DNA from: Tsukamurella paurometabola
GTDB taxonomy: Bacteria; Actinomycetota; Actinomycetes; Mycobacteriales; Mycobacteriaceae
Reading direction: 5' to 3'
DNA length: 64,000 bases
Assembly: GCF_900631615.1 (NCBI RefSeq)
Contig: NZ_LR131273.1
Span: 2,326,850 to 2,390,849 of the forward strand
The notes beneath the pieces are model-generated. The model was not told the DNA's origin, did no database searches, and saw nothing but the letters and a program-made list of their open reading frames with translations. The stretch's first letter is position 1, and every line of letters begins with the position of its first letter. The position numbers and the translations under genes are program-made. Shown here piece after piece: positions 43,783-52,293 of the stretch.

Positions 43783-44427
43783 CTAGCCCGCGTAGCGGTT
43801 GAGCTTGGCGCTCAGCCGGGGGATGAGCTCGCCGTCGGCGTCCACGCGCTCCTCGACGTAGGCCAGGGCGCCGCCCTGCTCGACGAGGCCGTAGAGCCGC
43901 TTCGCGGCGCCGGCGAGCGGCGAGGTCTTGGAGCGGATCACCACGTCGGCCTCGAGCTCCCATGCGGTCTGCGAGACCGGCTTGCCGTAGTACAGCTCGA
44001 CGATGCCGCTGGCGTGGGTGACGACGAACTCGATCTCGTCGTCCTCGCCGATGCGCCAGAACCCGGCCTCGCGGAGGTCGGGTTCGGAGAACTCGCCCTT
44101 GTCGTCGAGCTTCCACGACCGCGACTCCCAGGACAGGAAGTTCTGGCCGTCGTGGCTCACGATGACCTGCTGGCCGAAGTGGTAGTCGCCCGACTCGTCG
44201 TGGCCCTCGCCCTCGCCGCGCCAGACGCCGACGAGCGGGAGCAGGCCGAGCAGCCCGGCGTGCAGGTCCGGGCCCTGCCGCAGGTTCGCCGTGTCATCGG
44301 CGAGCGGTAGCCCGGGAAGATTCGAGATGTTGCGCGACGAGGTCGTCTCGGCGCGCTCGATCGCCGCGTCCAGTGCCTCCTGGCCGGAACCGGAGGTGGG
44401 GGCGTCGGGGGTGGCCTCGTCGCTCAC
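43783..44427 (-). CDS. Nitrobindin / peroxynitrite isomerase (FABP-like, Rv2717c-like)
   Basis: A 214-aa haem-binding beta-barrel protein that converts peroxynitrite to nitrate. The diagnostic GVWRGEGEG is near residues 67-75; a distal LSAKLNRY at the C-terminus completes the barrel. An N-terminal acidic extension of about 35 residues precedes the domain. Probably co-transcribed with the 32-aa membrane protein just upstream. Nitrosative-stress defence fits the nearby DUF899 and TetR genes. Confidence 0.88.
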   Translation of the reverse strand: MSDEATPDAPTSGSGQEALDAAIERAETTSSRNISNLPGLPLADDTANLRQGPDLHAGLLGLLPLVGVWRGEGEGHDESGDYHFGQQVIVSHDGQNFLSWESRSWKLDDKGEFSEPDLREAGFWRIGEDDEIEFVVTHASGIVELYYGKPVSQTAWELEADVVIRSKTSPLAGAAKRLYGLVEQGGALAYVEERVDADGELIPRLSAKLNRYAG

Positions 44428-44434
44428 GGCGGGC

Positions 44435-44533
44435 TTACTGCCCGTCGGTGAGGACGCGGTACATCACGAAGATCGCGAACGCGAAGATCGCGACCGACGC
44501 CACCGCCATGAGGATCTCGAAGAAGATGACCAT
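44435..44533 (-). CDS. 32-aa single-helix membrane protein
   Basis: ATG 44533 to TAA at 44435 encodes a short protein starting [20 protein letters not shown] and ending RVLTDGQ: one membrane helix with a short charged tail. Shine-Dalgarno is weak. It precedes the nitrobindin gene by eight bases. Codon use is normal, and the pattern (all hydrophobic, then Arg and Asp) supports a real small protein of unknown role. Confidence 0.6.
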   Translation of the reverse strand: MVIFFEILMAVASVAIFAFAIFVMYRVLTDGQ

Positions 44534-44542
44534 GGCTCGATA

Positions 44543-45562
44543 CTAACCCCCGGCTCGCGGGCGCTCGCAACCGCACGAGTCCCGGTGGTGGAAGGCTGTG
44601 GGCAATCTCTCGACCCGCCGCGCACCGTCGAATCCCGCGATGCGTTCGACGAGCAGATCGACGCTCCGCCGGCCGATGGCCTCGACGTTCTGGGCGGCCG
44701 CGGTGAGTCCCGGGGAGAACAGGTCAGACCATTCGAAGTCGTCGTAGGCGACGAGGGCGACGTCCTCGGGGACTCGCAGGTCGAGGTCCCGCAGGGCGCG
44801 CATCGCGCCGACCGTCATCTCGTTGTTGAGGACCACCAGCCCCGTGGGGCGCGGCGCCCGGGCGCGGAACATCGCGAGGGTCTGGACGTGGGCCTCGTCG
44901 GCGCGCGAGTCCCCGCAGCGCACGTGGCGCGGCGCGGCGCGCAGGCCCGCGGCGGCCATCGCGCGCGTGAAACCCTCGATCCGCTCCTCGGTGGACTGGA
45001 TGCCGGGCCGGCCGGTGAGGACGCCGATGCGCCGGTGCCCGAGGTCCGCGAGGTGCGTGGTCAGCCGGACGACGGGTTCTGCGCCCTCGGAGGCCACCTG
45101 ATCGACGTCGGCGGGGGAGAGCCGGTCGATGAGCACCAGCGGTGTCCCCGCGGCCTGCACGGTCGGGATGGTCCGCCGCTCGGAGCCGGGCGACGGCGCC
45201 ATGATCAGCCCGTCGACCCGGCGGTCGAGGAGCGACCCGACGAGCCGGTGCTCGATCTCGGTGTCGTCGTGGGAGTCGCCCATCATCAGCGTGTAGCCGA
45301 GCTCGCTGGCCCGCGACTCGATCGCGCGCATGAGCGGACCGAAGTAGGGATTGCGCCCGGCGGCGATGCTCAGGGCGAGCACGCCGGACCGCGACGTCGC
45401 GAGCGCGGCTGCGAGCGCGTTCCGCCGGTAACCGGTGGACGCGATCGCCGCGAGCACGGCGTCGCGCGTGCGCGGGTCGACGTGCCGCGTCTCGTTGATG
45501 ACGTGGGAGACGGTGCTGATCGACACGCCGGCGGCGGCGGCGACGTCGGCCATGTTCCCCAT
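44543..45562 (-). CDS. LacI-family repressor of the sugar operon
   Basis: A 339-aa regulator: HTH MADVAAAAGVSISTVSHVIN at the N-terminus, then a periplasmic-binding-like sugar domain (VLALSIAAGRNPYFGPLMRAIE ... VALVAYDDFEWSDLF). It is divergent from the sugar ABC transporter genes with palindromic GCGCAA repeats between them. I place the start at ATG 45562; ATG 45553 is the alternative. The inducer is probably the transported sugar or its phosphate. Confidence 0.92.
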   Translation of the reverse strand: MGNMADVAAAAGVSISTVSHVINETRHVDPRTRDAVLAAIASTGYRRNALAAALATSRSGVLALSIAAGRNPYFGPLMRAIESRASELGYTLMMGDSHDDTEIEHRLVGSLLDRRVDGLIMAPSPGSERRTIPTVQAAGTPLVLIDRLSPADVDQVASEGAEPVVRLTTHLADLGHRRIGVLTGRPGIQSTEERIEGFTRAMAAAGLRAAPRHVRCGDSRADEAHVQTLAMFRARAPRPTGLVVLNNEMTVGAMRALRDLDLRVPEDVALVAYDDFEWSDLFSPGLTAAAQNVEAIGRRSVDLLVERIAGFDGARRVERLPTAFHHRDSCGCERPRAGG

Positions 45563-45591
45563 CCGCCCAGTCTGCCCGCCGGCGAATCGGG

Positions 45592-45620
45592 TGCGCAAGC
45601 GTTTGCGCAAACCCTTGCGC
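45592..45620. promoter_or_regulatory. Overlapping LacI-type operators
   Basis: TGCGCAAGCGTTTGCGCA (45592-45609) is an 18-bp near-perfect palindrome with the CG centre typical of LacI proteins; GCGCAA-N4-TTGCGC (45605-45620) overlaps it as a second site. They lie between the repressor gene and the sugar operon. Confidence 0.75.
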
Positions 45621-45695
45621 GCCCTTCAACAGCAGGTATAGCGTCGCAACCATTCGCTACCCATGTGATCCACAACACAGTCGAACGGAGTCCTC

Positions 45696-46700
45696 ATGTC
45701 GAATCGGAAGAGCCTGCGGGTCGCGGCGGTGTGCTGCGCCCTCACGGTCGGCCTCACGTCGGTGGCCGCGTGCAACCGCGACGGCGGCTCGTCGGGCGAC
45801 GTGAAGGTCGGCCTGATCACCAAGACCGACACCAACCCGTTCTTCGTCAAGATCCGCGAGGCCGCCGAGAAGCAGGCGGACGCGAAGGGTGCGAGCCTGG
45901 TCGCGCTCGCCGGCAAGTTCGACGGGGACAACGAGGGCCAGGTCGCCGCGATCGAGAACCTGGTCAGCCAGGGCGTCAAGGGCATCCTCATCACGCCGAA
46001 CTCGTCCACCGGCATCCTGGCCGCCATCAAGAAGGCCCGGGACGCGGGCGTCGTCGTCATCGCCCTCGACACCGCGACCGATCCCGAGAGCGCCGTCGAC
46101 GCCACCTTCGCCACCGACAACACGGAGGCCGGACGCCTGCAGGGAGCGTGGGTCAAGGGGGCGCTGGCGGGCCGGCCCGCCAAGCTCCTCATGCTCGACG
46201 GGACCGCGGGCAGCACCGTGTCCGAATTCCGGCACCGGGGCTTCCTGCAGGGCATCGGGCTCGCCGAGAACGCCCCCGAGGTGGTGGGCAAGGAGAACAC
46301 CAACGGCGACCAGACCAAGGCGCAGACCGCGATGGAGAACCTGCTCCAGCGCGTACCGGACGCCAACGCGCTCTACACGATCAACGAGCCCGCCGCCGCC
46401 GGCGGCTACGAGGCGGCGAAGAAGGCGGGCAAGGCCGCGCAGCTGACCATCGGCTCGATCGACGGCAGCTGCACCGGCGTGGACAACGTGAAGAAGGGGA
46501 TCATCGGGGCCACCGTCCTGCAGTTCCCCGCCAAGATGGCGGAACAGGGCGTCGACGCCGTCGTCGCCTTCGCCAAGGACGGCACGAAGCCCACCGGCTT
46601 CCACAACACCGGCTCGCAGCTGGTCACGGACAAGCCGGTCGCCGGACTCGAGTCCAAGGACACCGCGTGGGGCGCGCAGAACTGCTGGGGCCGGGCGTGA
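45696..46700 (+). CDS. Sugar ABC transporter substrate-binding lipoprotein (FrcB-like)
   Basis: A 334-aa lipoprotein with lipobox VAAC (Cys26) and a class-B sugar-binding fold: VGLITKTDTNPFFVKIRE after the linker, NLVSQGVKGILITPNSS, and ALDTATDPESAVDATFATDN. The TDTNPFF pattern and the single-domain ATPase partner resemble the rhizobial fructose system FrcBCA rather than ribose RbsB. Fructose or a related ketose is the leading guess. Its TGA overlaps the permease GTG. Confidence 0.88.
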   Translation: MSNRKSLRVAAVCCALTVGLTSVAACNRDGGSSGDVKVGLITKTDTNPFFVKIREAAEKQADAKGASLVALAGKFDGDNEGQVAAIENLVSQGVKGILITPNSSTGILAAIKKARDAGVVVIALDTATDPESAVDATFATDNTEAGRLQGAWVKGALAGRPAKLLMLDGTAGSTVSEFRHRGFLQGIGLAENAPEVVGKENTNGDQTKAQTAMENLLQRVPDANALYTINEPAAAGGYEAAKKAGKAAQLTIGSIDGSCTGVDNVKKGIIGATVLQFPAKMAEQGVDAVVAFAKDGTKPTGFHNTGSQLVTDKPVAGLESKDTAWGAQNCWGRA

Positions 46701-47656
46701 GCCTGAGCCGCCCCACCCTGGCGGGCGTCCTGCGGGAGCCCCTCGCCGGACCGCTCGCCGCGCTGGTGGTCGCCTGCGTCGTCTTCTTCATCCTCACGCC
46801 GCAGTTCGCGACGGGGTACAACATCTCGCTGATCCTGCAGCAGTCCATGGTGATCGGGATCCTGGCCGTCGCGCAGTCGCTGATCATCCTCACAGCGGGC
46901 ATCGACCTGTCGATCGGCGCCACGTGCGTGCTCGGCACCGTCGTCCTGGCGAAGGTGGCGGGTACGGACCCGGTCCTCGCGATGGTGGCCGCACTCGGCG
47001 TCTGCCTGCTCATCGGGGCCGTCAACGGTGCGTTGGTGACGCTCCTCAAACTCCCGCCGTTCATCGTCACGCTCGGCATGTTCACCATCGTCGCGGCCGC
47101 GACGCAGCTGTACGCGGGGTCCCAGACCTATCGGGTCGCGGACGGACCGCTCACCTTCTTGGGCAAGGGCTTCGACGTCGCGGGGTTCCCGCTCACACTG
47201 GGCCTGCTCGTGCTCCTCGCGGTGTACGCGGCGGCCTGGTACGTGCTCAACCGCACGGCCACGGGCCGGCACGTCTACGCCGTGGGCGGCAACCCGGTCT
47301 CGGCGTCGCTGGCCGGCATCAAGACCGCGAAAACCGTCTTCGGCGTCTACCTGGCGTCCGGGGTGATCGCCGCGATCGCCGCGTGGGCCGCGCTGGGCCG
47401 CATCCCCACGGCGGATCCCAACGCTTTCCAGACGGCGAACCTCGACACCATCACCGCCGTCGTCATCGGCGGCATCAGCCTGTTCGGCGGGCGCGGCTCC
47501 GTGCTGGGCACGCTGGTCGGCGCGCTCATCGTGGGCGTGCTGCGCAACGGCCTCACCCTGGTGGGGATCGACAACCTGTACCAGAACATCGCGACGGGCG
47601 TCCTCGTCATCGCCGCCGTCGCGCTGGACCAGATCTCGCGCAGGAGGCTCCAGTGA
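46697..47656 (+). CDS. Sugar ABC transporter permease (FrcC-like)
   Basis: A 319-aa membrane permease of the RbsC/FrcC family with about ten hydrophobic helices: SLIILTAGIDLSIGATCVLG and the cytoplasmic coupling region GGNPVSASLAGIKT. GTG start overlapping the preceding stop (GTGA), and its own stop overlaps the ATPase start the same way, so all three components are made together. Confidence 0.9.
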   Translation: MSLSRPTLAGVLREPLAGPLAALVVACVVFFILTPQFATGYNISLILQQSMVIGILAVAQSLIILTAGIDLSIGATCVLGTVVLAKVAGTDPVLAMVAALGVCLLIGAVNGALVTLLKLPPFIVTLGMFTIVAAATQLYAGSQTYRVADGPLTFLGKGFDVAGFPLTLGLLVLLAVYAAAWYVLNRTATGRHVYAVGGNPVSASLAGIKTAKTVFGVYLASGVIAAIAAWAALGRIPTADPNAFQTANLDTITAVVIGGISLFGGRGSVLGTLVGALIVGVLRNGLTLVGIDNLYQNIATGVLVIAAVALDQISRRRLQ

Positions 47657-48447
47657 CCACCGCCGAGCGCACGCCGGTGCTGCAGGCCCGCGGCCTGGTG
47701 AAGAACTACGGACAGGTCCGCGCGATCGCCGGGGCGGACTTCGAGCTGCGGGCGGGCGAGGTGCTCGCGGTCATCGGCGACAACGGCGCCGGCAAGTCCA
47801 GCCTCATCAAGGCCCTCTCGGGGGCGCTCGTCCCGAGCGAGGGCGAGATCCTGCTCGACGGTGCGCCCGTGCACTTCCGCAGCACCCTGGACGCCCGCAA
47901 CGCGGGCATCGAGACGGTCTACCAGGACCTCGCCGTGATTCCCGCCCTGGACATCGCGGCCAACGTCTACCTGGGGCGCGAGATCCGCAAGCCCGGCGTC
48001 CTCGGCTCGGTGTTCCGGCAACTCGACCGCCGGGCCATGCGCGACGCCGCCGCCGAACACCTCGCCGACCTGAAGATCGGCATCACCTCCCCGACCCAGG
48101 CCGTGGAGACCCTGTCGGGCGGCCAGCGACAGGGCGTCGCGGTGGTGCGGGCGGCCGCCTTCGGCAAGAAGGTGATCATCATGGACGAGCCGACCGCCGC
48201 CCTCGGCGTCCGCGAGTCCGGCCAGGTCATCGACCTCATCCGGCAGATCCGCGATCGCGGCACCCCCGTGATCCTCATCAGCCACGACATGCCGCACGTC
48301 TTCGAGGTCGCGGACCGCATCCACGTGCATCGACTCGGCCGCCGCGCCGCCGTCGTGGATCCGAAGCAGCGCAGCATGTCCGAGGTCGTCGCGCTGATGA
48401 CGGGTGCGCTCGCGCCGACCGATGAGGAGGCGGCCGGTGGGCCGTAG
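47653..48447 (+). CDS. Sugar ABC transporter ATPase, single domain (FrcA-like)
   Basis: A 264-aa ATPase with Walker A GDNGAGKSSLIKAL (about 40-53), signature LSGGQRQGV (about 155), and Walker B VIIMDEPTAALG. Ribose-type systems normally have a double-domain ATPase of about 500 aa; the single domain is the FrcA pattern. The gene overlaps the kinase start by 11 bases. Confidence 0.9.
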   Translation: MTTAERTPVLQARGLVKNYGQVRAIAGADFELRAGEVLAVIGDNGAGKSSLIKALSGALVPSEGEILLDGAPVHFRSTLDARNAGIETVYQDLAVIPALDIAANVYLGREIRKPGVLGSVFRQLDRRAMRDAAAEHLADLKIGITSPTQAVETLSGGQRQGVAVVRAAAFGKKVIIMDEPTAALGVRESGQVIDLIRQIRDRGTPVILISHDMPHVFEVADRIHVHRLGRRAAVVDPKQRSMSEVVALMTGALAPTDEEAAGGP

Positions 48448-49264
48448 CGGGCCCCGGGGCCTGTTCGTGGGGCTCGCCACCGTCGACGTCATCTCGCGCG
48501 TCGCCGAGGTGCCGCCCCGCAACGGCAAGGCGACCGCGCTCCGGCAGGACGTCGCCGGCGGCGGCCCGGCGCTCAACGCCGCGGCGACCTTCGCCGCGCT
48601 GGGCGGGCGCGCCGTGCTCGCCGCGCCGGTCGGCGACTCGGCGCTCGGCCGCCTCGTCCGCGATGACCTCGCCGCCTGCGGCGTCGATCTCATCGATCTC
48701 GCGCCACCGGGTTTCGCGCCGCCCGTCTCGGCCGTCACCGTCCATGCACCGAGCGGCGATCGGCAGGTGGTCTCCTTCGACGGTTCCGGCTATCCCGTCG
48801 TGGTCCCGCCGATTCGCGCCGACGGGCACGACGTGGTGCTGCTCGACGGGCACGGACCGGCTGCGGCTCAGTCCGCGATCGGCAGCGCCGTCGCCGCGGC
48901 CGTGCCCACGGTCCTCGACGCCGGGCGGTGGCGCCCCGTCTTCGCCGACCTGCTGCCGCTCGCCGGGCACGCCGTCTGCTCCGCCGACTTCGACCTTCCC
49001 GGCGGCGTCGCGGCGCCGCCGGTCGTCGCCGTGACCGACGGGGCCGGGCCGATCCGGTACCGCGACCACGGCGTCCACGGCACCGTCGACGTCCCCGCGG
49101 TGGAGGTGGTCGATACGCTCGGTGCGGGCGACGTGCTGCACGGCGCGTACGCCCTCGCGATCGCGCGGGGCGACGCGGTCGACGACGCACTGCGATTCGC
49201 GGCGGGACACGCCTCCGCGAAGTGCCGGTACCCGGGGGTGAGGGCGTGGCTGGAGACGCTGTGA
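48437..49264 (+). CDS. PfkB-family sugar kinase
   Basis: A 275-aa ribokinase-fold kinase that phosphorylates the imported sugar or a derivative. GGGPALNAAATFAALG near the N-terminus and the C-terminal signature DTLGAGDVLHGAYALA (anion hole and catalytic Asp). GTG 48437 follows GAGGAGG by six bases and lies inside the ATPase gene. The protein is slightly short for the family (usually about 300 aa). Confidence 0.88.
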   Translation: MGRSGPRGLFVGLATVDVISRVAEVPPRNGKATALRQDVAGGGPALNAAATFAALGGRAVLAAPVGDSALGRLVRDDLAACGVDLIDLAPPGFAPPVSAVTVHAPSGDRQVVSFDGSGYPVVVPPIRADGHDVVLLDGHGPAAAQSAIGSAVAAAVPTVLDAGRWRPVFADLLPLAGHAVCSADFDLPGGVAAPPVVAVTDGAGPIRYRDHGVHGTVDVPAVEVVDTLGAGDVLHGAYALAIARGDAVDDALRFAAGHASAKCRYPGVRAWLETL

Positions 49265-49869
49265 CGGCGGAGCTGCTGACTCGCGCACGGGAACTGATCG
49301 CGCGGCCGGGCCGTGCGCTCCTCGGGATCGCCGGGGCGCCCGCCTCCGGGAAGTCCACGACGGCCGAGGGCCTCGTGGCCGCGCTCGGGGCCGACGCGGT
49401 GCTGGTCCCCATGGACGGCTTCCACCTCGACGACGCCGTCCTGCGCCGGCACGGGAGCTGGGAGCGCAAGGGCGCGATCGACACCTTCGACGACGCCGGT
49501 TTCGCCGAACTGCTGCACCGCCTGCGGGCGGCCGACGGCACCGTCTACGCCCCGCGGTTCGACCGCGCGCTCGAGGCGTCCCTCGCCGGCGCGATCGAGG
49601 TCCCTCCCGGCGTCCCGCTCGTGGTCACCGAGGGCAACTACCTCCTGGCGGACAGCGGCGCCTGGCCCCACGCGCGGGCGGCCCTCGACGAGGTGTGGTT
49701 CCTACGGATCGATCCCGCACTCCGCCGGGACCGACTCGTCGCGCGGCACATGCGGTTCGGCCGTAGCCCGGAGGAGGCCCGCGCGCGGGCCGACGGCACC
49801 GACGAGACCAACGCCCGCCTCATCGAGGCGACCGCCCCCCGCGCGGACCGCATCGTCGACGGGACGTAG
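49261..49869 (+). CDS. P-loop nucleoside/sugar kinase (FrcK-like, uridine-kinase family)
   Basis: A 202-aa kinase with Walker A GIAGAPASGKST (about 21-32), VPMDGFHLDDAVL, WERKGAIDTFD and TEGNYLL, the pattern of the FrcK/PanK-uridine kinase-like group found with fructose ABC transporters. GTG start overlaps the pfkB-like stop (GTGA). Two different kinases in one uptake operon are unusual. Confidence 0.85.
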   Translation: MTAELLTRARELIARPGRALLGIAGAPASGKSTTAEGLVAALGADAVLVPMDGFHLDDAVLRRHGSWERKGAIDTFDDAGFAELLHRLRAADGTVYAPRFDRALEASLAGAIEVPPGVPLVVTEGNYLLADSGAWPHARAALDEVWFLRIDPALRRDRLVARHMRFGRSPEEARARADGTDETNARLIEATAPRADRIVDGT

Positions 49870-49893
49870 CCGCGCGGGCGTCCTCGCCCCGGA

Positions 49894-51495
49894 TCACGTG
49901 AGCGCGTCCTGCGCCGGCGCGGCGACCGACACCGCGCCGGCCGGGCCTGCGGCGATCGGGCCTGCGGGCACCGGGGCTGCGGATTTGCGCGGCGCGAACA
50001 GGACCGAGGTGACCGCCGCGACGGCCACGATGACCGCGACCACGATCATCGAGCTCGACAGGCCGTCCATGAAGGCGGCCCGCACGGCGTCCGCGAGCCG
50101 GGTCCCGGCGGCACCGAGCCGGTCGGCCACGGCCAGGCCGCCCGCGGCCGACTCGCGCGCAGCCTCGGCGGCCTCCGGCGGAAGGCCGTCGAGATCGGGC
50201 AGGTTCGCCGTGTACGTCGAGCTGTACACCGCGCCCATGAGGGCGATGCCGATCGCCGATCCGACCTCGCGGGTGGTGTCGTTCATGGCGGAGGCCACGC
50301 CCTGCTTCTCGATCGGCAGGGAACCGACGATGGCGGTGGTGCCGGTCGAGCTGGCCAGTCCGATGCCCACCCCCGCGATCATCAATCCGCACAGGAAGGG
50401 GAGGTACCCGGAGTCGGTGTCCATGCGGGAGACGGTGACGAATCCCGCAGCGAGGAGCGCGAGCGCCAGGCCCATGGTCGTGTTCATACCGATGCGGTCG
50501 ACGATCATCGGCGTGGCGAGGGAGACGGGAACGACCACCACCGCCACGGGGATCAGTGCCACCGCGCTGACCAACGGGCTGTAGCCGAGGATGAGCTGCA
50601 GGTACTGCAGGCCGACGAACAGGAATCCGAACAGTGCCATGAACTGCACGACCACGACCACGCCTCCCGCCCGGAACCCGGAGATGCGGAACAGGCGCGG
50701 GTCGAGGAGGGGGTGCTCGGTGCGCAGCCCCGCGATCGCGTAGCCGGCGAAGGCGACGACGCAGACGGCCAGCGACGCGAGGACGATCGGTTCGGTCCAG
50801 CTCGTCTCGTTGCCCTCGATGATCGCGAAGACGAGCGTCCCGATGCCGACCGTGGTGAAGAGGGCACCGAGGAGGTCGGGGCGGTGCGCCTCCTCCTCGC
50901 GGGTGTTCCGGGCCAGGAGGAGTGCGGCGATCCCGGCGGCGACGGCGGTCGCCGCGCTGACGTGGAAGGTCGAGCGCCACGACCACACCTCCAGCATGGC
51001 GCCGGCGCCGACCAGGCCGAGAATGGCTCCCGCGGAGGCGAAGCCCGACCAGACGGCGACGCCGCGGGCCCGCTGCTCCGCGGGGAAGGTCGCGGTGATG
51101 GTCGACAGGGTGCCGGGCATGATCATCGCCGCTCCCAGGCCCATCACGATCCGCCAGCCGATCAGCTGATCGGCGGAGTCCGCCAGGCCCGCGAACAGCG
51201 AGCCGATCGCGAAGACGACCGTGCCGACGACCAGGACGTTGCGGCGGCCGACCCGGTCGCCGAGGGCGCCGAGGGGGAGCACGAGCGCGGCGAGCGCCAC
51301 CGTGTACGCGTCGGCGATCCACGTCAGCTGCGCGTTGCTCGCGCCCAGGGTGATCGCGAGCTCGGGCATCGCCAGGTTGATCGCGGACACCGATGCGACG
51401 ACGAGAACGAGTGCCAGGCACATGGAGAACAGGACGCCGGTGGTCCCGGCGCGGTCGCCGGGACGTGCGCCGTCGGCGGGTGAATGGGTGGTCAC
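49894..51495 (-). CDS. MFS drug transporter, DHA2 (14-helix) family
   Basis: A 533-aa exporter with fourteen predicted helices; motif A GALGDRVGRRNVLVVG near residue 77 and the DHA2 pattern of paired halves. Probably a proton antiporter for drugs or toxic metabolites. GTG start with GGAGGAAG upstream. Divergent from a TetR regulator, the standard efflux arrangement. Confidence 0.9.
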   Translation of the reverse strand: MTTHSPADGARPGDRAGTTGVLFSMCLALVLVVASVSAINLAMPELAITLGASNAQLTWIADAYTVALAALVLPLGALGDRVGRRNVLVVGTVVFAIGSLFAGLADSADQLIGWRIVMGLGAAMIMPGTLSTITATFPAEQRARGVAVWSGFASAGAILGLVGAGAMLEVWSWRSTFHVSAATAVAAGIAALLLARNTREEEAHRPDLLGALFTTVGIGTLVFAIIEGNETSWTEPIVLASLAVCVVAFAGYAIAGLRTEHPLLDPRLFRISGFRAGGVVVVVQFMALFGFLFVGLQYLQLILGYSPLVSAVALIPVAVVVVPVSLATPMIVDRIGMNTTMGLALALLAAGFVTVSRMDTDSGYLPFLCGLMIAGVGIGLASSTGTTAIVGSLPIEKQGVASAMNDTTREVGSAIGIALMGAVYSSTYTANLPDLDGLPPEAAEAARESAAGGLAVADRLGAAGTRLADAVRAAFMDGLSSSMIVVAVIVAVAAVTSVLFAPRKSAAPVPAGPIAAGPAGAVSVAAPAQDALT

Positions 51496-51526
51496 GGGGG
51501 CTTCCTCCGAACGATTGACGTGACGA

Positions 51527-51541
51527 TCAGTTCATAACTGA
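51527..51541. promoter_or_regulatory. Palindromic operator near the MFS promoter
   Basis: TCAGTT-CAT-AACTGA, a perfect palindrome with six-base arms, lies 32 bases upstream of the MFS start and is a likely TetR binding site. Confidence 0.6.
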
Positions 51542-51601
51542 AGAAATCATCACATGCTTCGAGCGGTGTGTGCAAGACTTGTGGCGCATGAGACATCAGA
51601 A

Positions 51602-51617
51602 ATGACGCAATCGTCAT
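51602..51617. promoter_or_regulatory. Palindromic operator next to the TetR gene
   Basis: ATGACG-CAAT-CGTCAT, a perfect inverted repeat, ends 22 bases before the TetR ATG and probably mediates autorepression. A related TGACGAT half-site is also seen near 51521. Confidence 0.55.
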
Positions 51618-51639
51618 GAGTGAGTGTCGAGGAGGGACG

Positions 51640-52281
51640 ATGAGTGACACGGGTGCGGCGCCGCCCAGCCGTCTCGAGCAGCGAAAGGTGAGGACGCGCG
51701 CGGCGCTGGTCGCGGCGGGGCAGCAACTGCTCGCCGAGGGCCGCACGGACGTCGCGGTGTCCGTCATCACCGACCTCGCGGACGTGGGGCTGGGGTCGTT
51801 CTACAACCACTTCGCCACCAAGGACGAGCTGTTCGCCGCGGCGACCGCGACGGCCGCGCAGGAGATCGTGGCCGGCCTCGACGAGCTCACCGCGGAGGTC
51901 ACCGATCCGGTCGAACGGTTCGCAGCGTGCCTGCGTCTGGTCGGGCGGATGCATCGCCGGCTCCCGCAGCTCAGCGGCATCCTGCTGCGTTCGGGTGCGC
52001 CGATGCTCAGCGTCCGCGGGGAGCTGATGCAGTTCCCCCGTCGAGACCTCCTCGACGGCATCGAGCGGGGGCGCTTCGCGGTGGCCGATCCGGATCTGGC
52101 GCTCGCCGCGACGGCGGGCGCGATGCTCATGCTGGGGCAGCTCCTCGCCGACGAACCCGACCGGGACGACGCCACCGCCGCCGACGCCATGACCCGCACC
52201 CTCCTGGGCGCGTTCGGTGTCGACGCCGGCGAGGCCGAGCGGATCTGCGCCCTGCCGCTCCCGGGGGACGGCGGGGCGTGA
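51640..52281 (+). CDS. TetR-family repressor of the MFS exporter
   Basis: A 213-aa regulator with the HTH RAALVAAGQQLLAEG ... SVITDLADVGLGSFYNHFATKDELF and a TetR C-terminal domain. ATG 51640 follows GAGGAGGG closely; an upstream ATG at 51616 lies in the operator. Divergent from the exporter it presumably controls. Confidence 0.9.
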   Translation: MSDTGAAPPSRLEQRKVRTRAALVAAGQQLLAEGRTDVAVSVITDLADVGLGSFYNHFATKDELFAAATATAAQEIVAGLDELTAEVTDPVERFAACLRLVGRMHRRLPQLSGILLRSGAPMLSVRGELMQFPRRDLLDGIERGRFAVADPDLALAATAGAMLMLGQLLADEPDRDDATAADAMTRTLLGAFGVDAGEAERICALPLPGDGGA

Positions 52282-52293
52282 CGGCGGCGGGCG

